Source: Neogemmobacter tilapiae (GTDB lineage: Bacteria > Pseudomonadota > Alphaproteobacteria > Rhodobacterales > Rhodobacteraceae). From it: a stretch of 64,000 bases of DNA. Positions 36,274 through 45,908 of the stretch are shown here, one piece after another. The position numbers and the translations under genes are program-made. Position 1 is the stretch's first letter, and the number at the start of each line of letters is the position of its first letter. The stretch is from the NCBI RefSeq assembly GCF_014652215.1, contig NZ_BMYJ01000002.1, positions 226,815 to 290,814 on the forward strand, written 5' to 3'. A model generated the notes under the pieces. That model searched no databases. It saw nothing but the letters and a program-made list of their open reading frames with translations, and was not told where the DNA came from.

Positions 36274-38283
36274 ATGCCACTTAAATTTCTAACTTTCTTA
36301 GCCTTGTGGATGCTGCCCGCCGCCCTGATGGCCAAGGATGATCAAGCCTTTTGCGATGGCAAATATGCGCTGGCGCAGGAAATGCTGGATGCGGCTTATG
36401 GCCCCTTCGGCACGCTCTACCCCGGTGGCGAGCGTTACGGGCCTGGGCATCTTGGCGGTCTGATTGACCTATATCGGCTGTTAGAGGGGCTGCCGGATTT
36501 GAATTTTCGTCAGCCGTTTTACTACGACTCGCGAGAAGCGGAAAAAGAAGGCGAATTTCCGGCCTATTACTTCACATGGTTTGATGAGCTTCCACCTGAG
36601 GGAAGGAAAGAGGCTTTAGAGTTTGCCGTCCAAGTGGCGACCCGCCGCTCTGATGTGCCACTCTCACGGCAGACACGATCAATTGTCAGGACTTACCTGA
36701 ACAGAATGACCCTTGCTGGTCCACCTGGTTGGTGGCTTGATCCTGCAATTGTCAAACAACGGAGAATAGATGAATTTTACGGTGATGCTTTTCCAAACAT
36801 TGCAGATGTCGCGGGTAAAGAACCGTTTTTGGATTGGGTGCAATATACGCTGAGCATTTCCCAACAACCCAGCGCAATCGTCTGGCGCTACCGCGTTCCA
36901 TATTTCGGTGAGCGTGGGACTCTGCCAAAGAACTTGCTAGAGGACATTGAGCGCAAGGCCGAACTATATCAATCGCCCGCTTGGGATGTTTTGCGCAACA
37001 TCGCCGGATCTTCCAGTTCAAATTACTCTTCGTCTGCGACAGCCAAATTGCCGGAAAAAATCCGCGACTGCGCGGCAAGCGATGCAGAATATGCCAAAAC
37101 CATGATCCAGACCTATGAAGAGATGCGCAGGTCATGGCTGCCCTACGACACGTGGGCAAAACGCCGCCCCGATCTTTTGGGGCCGTTTCCTGTGCTTGCT
37201 GCGTTGCCGGATGCAATGAAGAAACATGCGATCATGAATATGACCCTATTGACCATAGTGTCTGCGCGCGATCCGGGGCAGGCCAAGGTTGTGTCGCAGG
37301 TTTTGATGGAACTGGCATCCTATACGGATGATCCAGAACTGCTTTCTTGGGTCAATGTCGCGCGAGGCTATGTTGCCACCTCATATCCAGAGCTGCTGGA
37401 TTTGTATCGACAGACACCGATTGATGCGCGCAGTTTTCGGATGTTGAATCTTTTCTCGGTCGCGGAACTGCAGGAGCTGGCTGGTGCGGTCAGCGCACGT
37501 CCCGAAGAAAAGATTTTGATACTGCGGGCCGTTGCTGCAAGGCAGTTTGCTTTGGATGATTCTGATGGGGCAGAGCGTACCTTATATGAGCTGGCGCGGC
37601 TCGATCAGGATAGCGCACCAAAGCGGCGCTATCACGCCCCGCAAGAGGTGCGTGTCGCATTGCGATTGCTCGATATGGGAAAGCCCAGCGTCTGGCTGCG
37701 GTCCGCAGGCACCCCTTTTGCCCGAGATTTTGGACTTCAGCTTCGGATGGACAGCCGCGAAAGCATAGACCTCGGCTTGGAGTTTCAGACGGGCGCATTT
37801 TTAAACCGTGACTATGAATATTACATGCTGCAGAAACCCAGTTACGGCGGTGGTGTGCCCGCAATGTGGCGCGCCCTGCGTCGGCACGATTTTCCGTCCG
37901 TACCGGATCTGGAGACCTTTTTTCCGACGGGTCCGCAAGACAGATATTCACAGCGATTCCCTGTCTTAACGCTGCTGGCCTGGGATGAAGTGCATCAGTT
38001 GGGTGTTTGCCACGGGCTTAGTCAACGCTTGGCGGAAGTTATCATTCATTGGGCTGACGAGAGCAGTGATGGTTGGTTCGACAATTGGACTGATCAGGAT
38101 GAAATGATGGCCGAAGCCTTGCGCAAGATTGTTGTGATGGGTCGGTATGCCTCGGGTGCGTTGGTGGATGGCAAACCCGCCGGGCAACAAGCCTTCGCAT
38201 TGCTGCAAAGCCGCTTCCCCGATACCCAAGCCGCCAAAGCCACGCCTTATTGGTATTTCCAAGATCAAGGTTGCCGCAAATGA
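36274..38283 (+). CDS. Large exported protein of unknown function in the flanked segment
   Basis: 669 residues with a Sec-type signal peptide (about 1-20, FLTFLALWMLPAALMAK). The rest is soluble, rich in aromatic residues and Arg, with long helical stretches that could form tetratricopeptide-like repeats in the second half (ELAGAVSARPEEKILILRAVAARQFALDDSDGAERTLYELARL region). Four cysteines are scattered through it. No family is recognised. Codon use is visibly more AT-rich than in neighbours, and no good ribosome site precedes the ATG at 36274. It is the only gene between the two ilvC-tail copies, which suggests acquisition by transfer. Confidence 0.75.
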   Translation: MPLKFLTFLALWMLPAALMAKDDQAFCDGKYALAQEMLDAAYGPFGTLYPGGERYGPGHLGGLIDLYRLLEGLPDLNFRQPFYYDSREAEKEGEFPAYYFTWFDELPPEGRKEALEFAVQVATRRSDVPLSRQTRSIVRTYLNRMTLAGPPGWWLDPAIVKQRRIDEFYGDAFPNIADVAGKEPFLDWVQYTLSISQQPSAIVWRYRVPYFGERGTLPKNLLEDIERKAELYQSPAWDVLRNIAGSSSSNYSSSATAKLPEKIRDCAASDAEYAKTMIQTYEEMRRSWLPYDTWAKRRPDLLGPFPVLAALPDAMKKHAIMNMTLLTIVSARDPGQAKVVSQVLMELASYTDDPELLSWVNVARGYVATSYPELLDLYRQTPIDARSFRMLNLFSVAELQELAGAVSARPEEKILILRAVAARQFALDDSDGAERTLYELARLDQDSAPKRRYHAPQEVRVALRLLDMGKPSVWLRSAGTPFARDFGLQLRMDSRESIDLGLEFQTGAFLNRDYEYYMLQKPSYGGGVPAMWRALRRHDFPSVPDLETFFPTGPQDRYSQRFPVLTLLAWDEVHQLGVCHGLSQRLAEVIIHWADESSDGWFDNWTDQDEMMAEALRKIVVMGRYASGALVDGKPAGQQAFALLQSRFPDTQAAKATPYWYFQDQGCRK

Positions 38284-38286
38284 AAA

Positions 38287-38308
38287 GGGGCGACCCAAAG
38301 GCCGCCCC
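38287..38308 (-). terminator. Present terminator of ilvC
   Basis: A 9-bp stem (38287-38295 with 38300-38308, one G-T pair) followed on the minus strand by TTTTC. It also lies just beyond the stop of the 669-residue protein gene. Confidence 0.7.
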
Positions 38309-38314
38309 CCAACC

Positions 38315-38337
38315 GTAGGATGGGCTATTGGCCCATC
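38315..38337 (+). repeat. GTAG-headed REP-like element, copy 2
   Basis: GTAG head with stem GATGGGC (38319-38325) and GCCCATC (38331-38337). It occupies the same place relative to the ilvC tail and terminator as copy 1 does to the detached tail. Confidence 0.6.
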
Positions 38338-38339
38338 AT

Positions 38340-39439
<1,100 letters not shown>

Positions 39440-39488
39440 TCAGATATGTTAAACGATCATGCGCCAAAATGGTACAAGTGAAAAATTC

Positions 39489-39947
39489 ATGCCTATTGAC
39501 GACACCGACCGTCGCATCCTGCGCCAGCTTCTCGCCGATCCCGGCCTGTCGATGCCCGACCTTGCCGAAAGGGCAGGGGTCGCCACCGCCACCGCTTGGC
39601 GGCGCATCGAACGGCTGGAAAGCGAAGGCCTGATCAAGGCCCGCCCGGCGCGGATCGACTGGCGCGCCTTGGGCTATGCGGTGGAGGTTTCGCTGCGCTT
39701 CACCCTCGACAAGACCAACCCCCGCGCCTTTGACGAATTCATCGGCGCGGCAAGGGACGTGCCCGAGGTGATCAACATCGAAACCTTTCTGGGCCGGGTC
39801 GATGTGCGCCTGAATGTGATTGCGCGGGACTTGGGCCATTATCAGGAAATCTACCGCGACCGGATTTTGCCCCTTCCGCATATCGCCGACATCGAATCCC
39901 TGATGCTGATTGCGACCCTGAAAGACGAAGGGGGTCTGCCGCTGTGA
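39489..39947 (+). CDS. Lrp/AsnC-family regulator A
   Basis: 152 residues: an N-terminal helix-turn-helix (about 1-60, DDTDRRILRQLLADPGLSMPDLAERAG) and a C-terminal RAM/AsnC ligand domain. It is divergent from ilvC across about 125 bp, so regulation of branched-chain synthesis or of itself is plausible. The start could also be the ATG at 39459, ten codons earlier; neither has a strong ribosome site. Confidence 0.88.
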   Translation: MPIDDTDRRILRQLLADPGLSMPDLAERAGVATATAWRRIERLESEGLIKARPARIDWRALGYAVEVSLRFTLDKTNPRAFDEFIGAARDVPEVINIETFLGRVDVRLNVIARDLGHYQEIYRDRILPLPHIADIESLMLIATLKDEGGLPL

Positions 39948-40402
39948 TCGACCTTGATGACACCGACCGCGCCCTGCTGCGCGCCTTGGCGATGGACGGC
40001 ACCCAATCCGCCGGGGCTTTGGGGCGGCGCTTTGGCCTAAGCCAGCCTGCGACATGGCGGCGGATCAAACGGCTGGAAGAGGCGGGGATCCTCCGCGGCC
40101 TGCGGGTGGAGGTGGACCGCGCCGCGCTGGGTTTTGGGGTGACCGTCTTTCTGGGGGTGAAACTCGCCGCCAAGGGCCGCGTGGGGCTGGAGGATTTTGA
40201 ACGCGCCGTGTCCGCCATTCCCGAGGTTCAGGTGGTCCAGCATGTGCTGGGCCTGTTCGATTACCGCCTGCGGGTCGTGGCCCGCGACATCGCCGACTTT
40301 GAACGCGTTCTGCGGCGGCGGATCATGACGCTACCGGGGATGGGGCAGGTAGAGGCGAATGTTCTGCTGACCGAAGAACGTCGCCTCGGCCCCTTGGGTT
40401 AA
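39944..40402 (+). CDS. Lrp/AsnC-family regulator B
   Basis: 152 residues, the same two-domain plan as regulator A (HTH with LDDTDRALLRALAMDG; RAM domain with VQHVLGLFDYRLRVVARDI). It starts with GTG inside the last codons of regulator A (GTGA overlap), so the two are translationally coupled and may form mixed oligomers. Targets unknown. Confidence 0.87.
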   Translation: MIDLDDTDRALLRALAMDGTQSAGALGRRFGLSQPATWRRIKRLEEAGILRGLRVEVDRAALGFGVTVFLGVKLAAKGRVGLEDFERAVSAIPEVQVVQHVLGLFDYRLRVVARDIADFERVLRRRIMTLPGMGQVEANVLLTEERRLGPLG

Positions 40403-40490
40403 TTTTCCCGCAAGTGGAACGCATTCTGCTATCTTGCGTTGACGACAGGCAACCGCGCGGGACCAACCCGCGCCAACGAGGGAGAGAAGA

Positions 40491-40745
40491 ATGGGTATCG
40501 AAAGTCTGATCATCTTTCTGCTGATCGGGGCCATTGCCGGTTGGCTGGCCGGGCAAATCGTGTCGGGTTATGGCTTTGGCCTGATCGGCAATATCGTGGT
40601 GGGGATCGTGGGCGCGTTCATCGCCGGTCTTTTGCTGCCCCGCGCAGGCCTGACCTTGGGAGGTGGCATCATCGACTCCATCCTCTTCGCCACCTTGGGT
40701 GCGGTGATCCTGCTGTTCCTGTTGCGGCTGATCCGCCGCGCGTAG
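40491..40745 (+). CDS. GlsB/YeaQ/YmgE-family small membrane protein
   Basis: 84 residues with three glycine-rich hydrophobic helices, the transglycosylase-associated (Tag) family, often stress-induced. GGGAGAGAAG precedes the ATG at 40491. Its TAG stop is the TAG of a GTAG-headed REP that begins at 40742. Confidence 0.9.
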   Translation: MGIESLIIFLLIGAIAGWLAGQIVSGYGFGLIGNIVVGIVGAFIAGLLLPRAGLTLGGGIIDSILFATLGAVILLFLLRLIRRA

Positions 40746-40763
40746 GCCGGGCCTCGGCCCGAC
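40742..40763 (+). repeat. GTAG-headed REP element, copy 3
   Basis: GTAG head, then CGGGCC TC GGCCCG hairpin. Its TAG is the stop codon of the preceding gene. It is paired head-out with copy 4 in inverted orientation 22 bp away, like a BIME. Confidence 0.7.
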
Positions 40764-40784
40764 ACCGACATCAATAAACGGTGC

Positions 40785-40806
40785 GGCGGGGTGAACCCCG
40801 CCCTAC
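40785..40806 (-). repeat. GTAG-headed REP element, copy 4
   Basis: Exact reverse complement of copy 1 at 36117-36138, 22 of 22 bases. Confidence 0.75.
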
Positions 40807-40820
40807 TTTGCGGGCGGATA

Positions 40821-41093
40821 CTATCGCGCTTTAGGGTGCAGAATATCGACGACAGACAGCTGTAAATTGTCCATGCGATAGACGACCCGATAGCGATATT
40901 TTCGCGTCACCGCATAGCGCAGGCTCGTTCCTGGAATTTTCCGCCCCAACTCGGGAAAATCCAAAAGCAAAATGCAAAGCGATTCAATTTCCGACAGCAG
41001 TGCCTCAGCGACCTCCGGATTGCGTGCGCGGAAATAGCTTGAAAAACTGTCCATGCTGGCCAAAGCCCGGCTTGAATAGCCGATATCAGGCAC
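40821..41093 (-). CDS. RelE/ParE-family toxin
   Basis: About 90 residues. The core ASMDSFSSYFRARNPEVAEALLSEIE, FPELGRKIPGTSLRYAVTRKYRYRVVYRMD and a final VDILHPKAR follow the RelE/ParE toxin pattern (mRNA interferase or gyrase inhibitor). The start is uncertain: a GTG at 41093 overlaps the antitoxin stop, and a TTG at 41102 is also possible. Coupled to the antitoxin gene. Confidence 0.8.
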   Translation of the reverse strand: MPDIGYSSRALASMDSFSSYFRARNPEVAEALLSEIESLCILLLDFPELGRKIPGTSLRYAVTRKYRYRVVYRMDNLQLSVVDILHPKAR

Positions 41094-41307
41094 GACGACC
41101 AAAGACTGCGGCGACCTGATCCTCTGACGCCGGCTCAAAAGGTTCGGCGTCCAAGGTCCGCAGGTAAGCCAGTTCCGCAGGCGTAAAATCCGCCTCAGCA
41201 CCGGTGGTCGCCAAAAAGGTTTCCACCAACTCAGCCAAACGATCCTGTTCCGCCTGCGCAAGGCGGCTTTCGGCTTCGTTCAACAGGGATTGAAGGCGAA
41301 TGTTCAT
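41086..41307 (-). CDS. Antitoxin of the RelE/ParE-type pair
   Basis: 73 residues, acidic and helical (LNEAESRLAQAEQDRLAELVETFLATT), preceding and overlapping a RelE/ParE toxin gene as type II antitoxins do. No clear ribbon-helix-helix motif, so the family is uncertain. It follows uvrB on the same strand after 38 bp. Confidence 0.7.
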   Translation of the reverse strand: MNIRLQSLLNEAESRLAQAEQDRLAELVETFLATTGAEADFTPAELAYLRTLDAEPFEPASEDQVAAVFGRRA

Positions 41308-41345
41308 ACGAAATTCTTAGCAGATTGGCGTGCGATTGAAAGACA

Positions 41346-43526
41346 TCACTTCCACCGCCTTTTATTCCCGCCCCTTTGCCCAGCCCGCCCTGCTGTCGAA
41401 CGCCCGGACCCTTTCACCGCCTCTTCCGCCGCTTCCTCGATCACCGACTGCCGTGCCAAGGGGTCATCCGCCACCGCCAGTTCCACCGCCTCCAGCCGCT
41501 TCACCTCATCCCGCAGACGGGCTGCCTCTTCGAATTCCAGGTTCTCCGCCGCCTTCCGCATCTGCGCCCGCAGCGCGTCCAGATGCGCCGCAAGGTTCGA
41601 TCCGACCATCGCCTTGTCGACTTTGGTCGTCACCCGCGCCTGATCGGTGTCGCCCTGCCACAGGCCCGCCAGCACGTCTTCCACGTTCTTCTTCACCGTC
41701 TGCGGTGTGATCCCATGCGCCAGATTATAGGCCTGCTGCTTTTCCCGCCGCCGGTTGGTTTCGGCCAAGGCCCGTTCCATGCTGCCCGTGATCCGGTCGG
41801 CATACATGATCACCCGGCCATCCGCATTCCGCGCCGCCCGCCCGATGGTCTGGATCAAAGACGTTTCCGACCGCAGGAACCCTTCCTTATCCGCATCCAG
41901 AATGGCCACCAGCCCGCATTCCGGAATATCCAGACCCTCGCGCAGCAGGTTGATCCCCACCAGCACGTCAAAGGCCCCCAGCCGCAAATCGCGCAGGATT
42001 TCAATGCGTTCCAGCGTATCAATGTCGCTGTGCATGTAACGGATGCGGATGCCCTGTTCGTGGAAATATTCCGTCAGATCCTCGGCCATCCGTTTCGTCA
42101 GCACCGTCACCAGCACCCGCAAGCCCTGCAAGGCCACCTTGCGGATTTCATCCAGCAGGTCATCCACCTGCATTTCCACCGGCCGGATTTCCACCACCGG
42201 GTCCAGCAAACCCGTCGGGCGGATCACCTGTTCCGCGAAAACCCCACCCGCCTGTTCCATCTCCCAGGCTGCTGGCGTTGCCGACACGAAAATCGACTGT
42301 GGCCGCATCGCATCCCATTCCTCGAACTTCAAAGGCCGGTTGTCCATGCAGGACGGCAACCGGAACCCATGTTCCGCCAGCGTGAATTTGCGCCGATAGT
42401 CGCCCTTATACATCCCCCCGATCTGCGGCACGCTGACATGGCTTTCGTCGGCAAAGACAATCGCATTGTCCGGGATGAACTCGAACAGCGTCGGCGGCGG
42501 TTCCCCTGGTGCCCGCCCCGTCAGATAGCGCGAATAGTTCTCGATCCCGTTGCAGACCCCTGTCGCCTCCAGCATCTCCAGATCGAAATTGGTCCGCTGC
42601 TCCAGCCGCTGTGCCTCCAGCAGTTTGCCCTCGCCCACCAACTGATCCAGCCGCTGTTGCAGCTCAGCTTTGATCCCCTTGGTCGCCTGCTGCATCGTCG
42701 GGCGCGGCGTCACATAATGGCTGTTCGCATAGATCCGCACCTGTTTGAAATTGTCCGTCTTGGCCCCCGTCAGCGGATCAAACTCGACAATCGCCTCCAA
42801 CTCCTCGCCAAAGAACGAAAACCGCCAAGCCCGGTCTTCAAGGTGCGCTGGCCAAACCTCCACCGAATCGCCCCGCACCCGGAACGATCCCCGCGCAAAG
42901 GCCTGATCGTTCCGCCGGTATTGCTGCGACACCAGTTCCGCCATCACCTTGCGCTGATCATAGGCCGCCCCCACGATCATATCCTGCGTCATCGCCGAAT
43001 AGGTCTCGACCGAACCGATGCCATAGATGCAGGACACCGACGCCACGATGATCACATCATCCCGCTCCAGCAGCGCCCGTGTCGCCGAATGGCGCATCCG
43101 GTCGATCTGTTCGTTGATCTGGGATTCCTTCTCGATATAGGTGTCCGACCGCGCCACATAGGCCTCGGGCTGATAGTAATCGTAGTAGGACACGAAATAT
43201 TCGACGGCATTCTCGGGGAAGAAGCCTTTGAATTCCCCATACAATTGCGCGGCCAGCGTCTTGTTCGGGGCCAGAATGATCGCCGGGCGCTGCGTTTCCT
43301 CGATGATCTTCGCCATCGTGAAAGTCTTGCCCGTGCCCGTCGCCCCCAGCAGAACCTGATCCCGCTCCCCCGCCAGAACGCCGCCCGCCAATTCCGCAAT
43401 CGCGGTCGGCTGGTCGCCCGCGGGTTGGAACGGCGTGTTCAGCACAAAGCGCCGCCCCCCCTCCAGCTTGGGCCGCGTCAGCACATCGGGGCGTTCGGTC
43501 AGGGCATTCACATTGTTATGGGGCAT
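41346..43526 (-). CDS. uvrB: Excinuclease ABC subunit B
   Basis: 726 residues, the damage-verification helicase of nucleotide excision repair. Walker A GATGTGKT, the beta-hairpin [14 protein letters not shown] box, motif VI region [11 protein letters not shown] and the C-terminal UVR domain ([17 protein letters not shown]) are all present, followed by a basic tail (GGNKRRWK). AGGAGAG precedes the ATG at 43526. No canonical GTTC-N7-GTTC LexA box is found upstream. Confidence 0.97.
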   Translation of the reverse strand: MPHNNVNALTERPDVLTRPKLEGGRRFVLNTPFQPAGDQPTAIAELAGGVLAGERDQVLLGATGTGKTFTMAKIIEETQRPAIILAPNKTLAAQLYGEFKGFFPENAVEYFVSYYDYYQPEAYVARSDTYIEKESQINEQIDRMRHSATRALLERDDVIIVASVSCIYGIGSVETYSAMTQDMIVGAAYDQRKVMAELVSQQYRRNDQAFARGSFRVRGDSVEVWPAHLEDRAWRFSFFGEELEAIVEFDPLTGAKTDNFKQVRIYANSHYVTPRPTMQQATKGIKAELQQRLDQLVGEGKLLEAQRLEQRTNFDLEMLEATGVCNGIENYSRYLTGRAPGEPPPTLFEFIPDNAIVFADESHVSVPQIGGMYKGDYRRKFTLAEHGFRLPSCMDNRPLKFEEWDAMRPQSIFVSATPAAWEMEQAGGVFAEQVIRPTGLLDPVVEIRPVEMQVDDLLDEIRKVALQGLRVLVTVLTKRMAEDLTEYFHEQGIRIRYMHSDIDTLERIEILRDLRLGAFDVLVGINLLREGLDIPECGLVAILDADKEGFLRSETSLIQTIGRAARNADGRVIMYADRITGSMERALAETNRRREKQQAYNLAHGITPQTVKKNVEDVLAGLWQGDTDQARVTTKVDKAMVGSNLAAHLDALRAQMRKAAENLEFEEAARLRDEVKRLEAVELAVADDPLARQSVIEEAAEEAVKGSGRSTAGRAGQRGGNKRRWK

Positions 43527-43718
43527 CGAACTCTCCTGCGCGCAGATGCCTAGAATGGTCTGTTTTTGTTCTTGTTCAAGAGGGCAAGCGTGATGAAGTG
43601 TTAACCTACCGATAACGATAATGATTCACCTTGCGGAAAATTTACTTTGGCAAATGCATCTTTCGGTTGTATTGCGGTAAGACTTGCGCCATGGTGGTGG
43701 GGCAAGCAGCAAACTGAA

Positions 43719-43774
43719 GCTGTCGGCGGGCCCCACACACACCCCATCCACACTCCCCAGGGCCCGCCGACAGC
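43719..43774. ncRNA. Long hairpin in the uvrB upstream gap
   Basis: The 319-bp gap 43527-43845 has no convincing ORF. It holds a perfect 15-bp GC-rich inverted repeat (43719-43733 with 43760-43774) around a 26-base pyrimidine/CA-rich loop, followed by CTTTTCC on the plus strand. It looks like a terminator or small structured RNA, but no upstream plus-strand gene is seen. The rest of the gap should carry the uvrB and downstream gene promoters. Confidence 0.45.
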
Positions 43775-43845
43775 CTTTTCCCAAACCCCTTGATCTATGG
43801 GCCGTCCTTGGGCAGAAGGGGGCAAGCCGAACCGGGATATTTGCC

Positions 43846-44157
43846 ATGCGCGCCAGAATCTATCAGCCAGCGAAAACCGCCATGCAGTCGGGCACTGCCA
43901 AGACCAAGGGCTGGGTTCTGGAATATCTGCAAGGCTCCGCGCGGGAGATTGACCCCCTGATGGGCTGGACCTCGACCCGCGACACCAACACCCAAGTCAA
44001 ACTGCGCTTTGACACGGCCGAGGCGGCAATGGCCTATGCCCAGGAAAACGGCATCGACGCCGAAGTGGTGCAGCCCCATGCCCGCAAGCCGAACATCCGC
44101 GCTGGCGGCTATGGCGAAAATTTTGCCACCGGGCGCAAAGGCGCTTGGACCCACTAA
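43846..44157 (+). CDS. NDUFS4-like complex I accessory subunit
   Basis: 103 residues of the ETC complex I subunit family (NDUFS4, 18-kDa subunit) found in alphaproteobacteria and mitochondria, where it stabilises NADH:ubiquinone oxidoreductase. Typical segments are RIYQPAKTAMQSG, WVLEY, DPLMGWTSTRDT and the C-terminal NFATGRKGAWTH. The ATG at 43846 gives the family start; the frame runs further upstream through the hairpin region. Confidence 0.9.
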   Translation: MRARIYQPAKTAMQSGTAKTKGWVLEYLQGSAREIDPLMGWTSTRDTNTQVKLRFDTAEAAMAYAQENGIDAEVVQPHARKPNIRAGGYGENFATGRKGAWTH

Positions 44158-44162
44158 CCAAG

Positions 44163-44181
44163 CCTTGCCCGAGGGGCAGGG
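44163..44181 (+). terminator. Terminator after the NDUFS4-like gene
   Basis: An 8-bp stem CCTTGCCC with GGGCAGGG (one G-T pair) right after the stop, with a weak T-rich tail (GGTCTTAT). Confidence 0.6.
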
Positions 44182-44200
44182 CGGTCTTATATCGGCCGCA

Positions 44201-44259
44201 GAGGACGACCTCCCCCATCGGGTATCATGACCAGGACGGCCTGGCGCTTTTAGGAAGCG
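44201..44259 (+). ncRNA. Guanidine-II (mini-ykkC) riboswitch
   Basis: Two short hairpins with the diagnostic ACGR loops: GAGG-ACGA-CCTC (44201-44212) and CCAGG-ACGG-CCTGG (44231-44244), 18 bases apart. They end just before the SMR gene. A third hairpin, CGCTT/AAGCG (44245-44249 with 44255-44259), holds the ribosome site AGGA. Guanidinium binding would join the two loops and release that site, so control is probably at translation. Confidence 0.85.
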
Positions 44260-44263
44260 TCCC

Positions 44264-44581
44264 ATGCCTTGGCTCTATCTTCTGTTCGCCGGACTTCTCG
44301 AAATCGTCTGGGCCACCGCGATGAAACAATCGCACGGCTTCACCCGCCCCCTCCCCACCATCCTCATGCTGATCACCATGGCGGGCAGTTTCTTCCTGCT
44401 TTCGCTGGCCATGCGCAGCCTGCCCCTCGGCACCGCCTATGTCATCTGGACCGGCATCGGTGCTGTTGGGGCCTTTGTGCTGGGCATCCTGATGTTCGGC
44501 GAAGCCCTCACCCCCCTCCGCCTGCTCGCCGCAGGCATGATCATCGGCGGTCTGATTCTGATGAAAATCACCACGGCCTGA
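44264..44581 (+). CDS. gdx: Guanidinium exporter, SMR family
   Basis: 105 residues with four membrane helices; the glutamate of the first helix (GLLEIVWATAMKQSHGFT) is the SMR coupling residue, and the sequence around it is of the SugE/Gdx type. The guanidine-II riboswitch directly upstream makes export of guanidinium the most likely role, rather than general quaternary-ammonium resistance. A single subunit suggests a dual-topology homodimer. Confidence 0.88.
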   Translation: MPWLYLLFAGLLEIVWATAMKQSHGFTRPLPTILMLITMAGSFFLLSLAMRSLPLGTAYVIWTGIGAVGAFVLGILMFGEALTPLRLLAAGMIIGGLILMKITTA

Positions 44582-45775
44582 TCACTGTTTCTCTAGAAAT
44601 TGATCCCCGATCAGAATCTCATCCCCCGATTGAAAGACCAATCGGGGGCCCCGCGCGGCCCCATCCAATGGCTTCAGAAACAAAAGCCCGTCCCTGATCT
44701 CATAATGCCCCGAATCCCCCTTGTTCGCCGCCGAGGTAAAGCCCCCGCCCGTGTCGAAACTCGCACTTGCGCCCTGAAAACTTTCCCCTGAATAACGCCC
44801 ATCCGGCGCGAAATAGGTGTTGGAACTGCTCGACATGCCCCCCGCCAACCCGCTTCCCGGCGAAAAGCCGGTATAGAAGAAATGCGAAATCATCCCGTCC
44901 AGCCGCGCCCCATCCGCCAAGGGCGTCACAGGATGCATCACCTCATCGCCGCCCGTCAGCGTTTCGCCATCCAGCGTCAGGCTTTCCACCGCCCCATCCG
45001 CAAAATGCAGCGTCACTGTCGAACCCGACACCGCATAGCTGCCGAAATCCATATCCCCCCGGCCCAGCAAGGCCCCCGCCTCCGGCGGATTTGTCACCCC
45101 CTCGAACGGCGCACCGTCATAGAACAAACCGTTTTCCCAAAACACCAGATGCCGATGGTAAATCTCCATCCGCATCATCCCGTCCAGCTGCATCGTCCAG
45201 CCGGTCCGCGTCCCCCAATAAAGCCCCGTCAGATCCCCCGCCTTGGGCGCAGGCATCAAAGGGGCCGCCCCTTCCGACACAAAGCGCAAGGCCCCCAGCA
45301 GCGCCGCCCCATCGTTCTGAAAGGTCGTCAACGTCTTTTCCACATCTTCCGCATCATAGGCCGGCCCTTCAAACACCACCAATTCCAGCCGATCCTCCAG
45401 TCGGATCGCCACCAGAATTTGCAGACGGCTATCCGCCTTTTGGCCCATCATGGCCATTTCGTGCCCGTTTTCCTGCGTCATCTCCGGCTCGATCAGCACC
45501 TCCAGCCCGGCCCGATCCTCGGCCTCGACAAAGCGGAACCGTTCCGAAAACAGGAAAGTGTCCAGCCGCGCCTTGGACGCCAGACCTTCGGTGATCCGAA
45601 AGGTGCAATATTCGCAGGGCCCATCATCCACCGTGTTGCGCAGGGTCAGCGCCCCATCGCTCACCGACCCCATCGCCCAACCCGGCGGCACGGCAAAGAT
45701 CACATTGCCATGCTGCCGATCCTCGGCAAAGGCAGGGCTGGCCAGCAAACAAATGGCGGCGATCAAACGTTTCAT
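44582..45775 (-). CDS. Secreted protein of unknown function
   Basis: 397 residues with a Sec signal peptide (about 1-18, IAAICLLASPAFA). Mature part beta-rich, with a CEYC pair near residue 55 and a glycine/serine-rich region late in the chain (GLAGGMSSSSNTYF, SFQGASASFDTGGGF). No family recognised. AGAGG precedes the ATG at 45775. Its stop codon starts at the base after the gdx stop (tail-to-tail). Confidence 0.7.
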   Translation of the reverse strand: MKRLIAAICLLASPAFAEDRQHGNVIFAVPPGWAMGSVSDGALTLRNTVDDGPCEYCTFRITEGLASKARLDTFLFSERFRFVEAEDRAGLEVLIEPEMTQENGHEMAMMGQKADSRLQILVAIRLEDRLELVVFEGPAYDAEDVEKTLTTFQNDGAALLGALRFVSEGAAPLMPAPKAGDLTGLYWGTRTGWTMQLDGMMRMEIYHRHLVFWENGLFYDGAPFEGVTNPPEAGALLGRGDMDFGSYAVSGSTVTLHFADGAVESLTLDGETLTGGDEVMHPVTPLADGARLDGMISHFFYTGFSPGSGLAGGMSSSSNTYFAPDGRYSGESFQGASASFDTGGGFTSAANKGDSGHYEIRDGLLFLKPLDGAARGPRLVFQSGDEILIGDQFLEKQ

Positions 45776-45908
45776 GGAAACCTCTTTGCAATGGCCCCAT
45801 CTGGCCGATTGCCCCATCGATTGGCAACAATGCTGTAGACCATTGGGCAGGAAATCGCCCTTGCCGCGTCCTTTGCCGCATGGCACCAACGCGGGAAAGA
45901 GGTTGAAA

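Noticed and set aside
43560..43600. Possible LexA box upstream of uvrB
   Set aside because: GTTC repeats are present (GTTCTTGTTC) but with the wrong spacing for the alphaproteobacterial GTTC-N7-GTTC operator.
43601..43825. 74-codon minus-strand ORF in the uvrB upstream gap
   Set aside because: It spans the long hairpin, has no ribosome site and a Cys/Trp/Pro-rich nonsense-like sequence.
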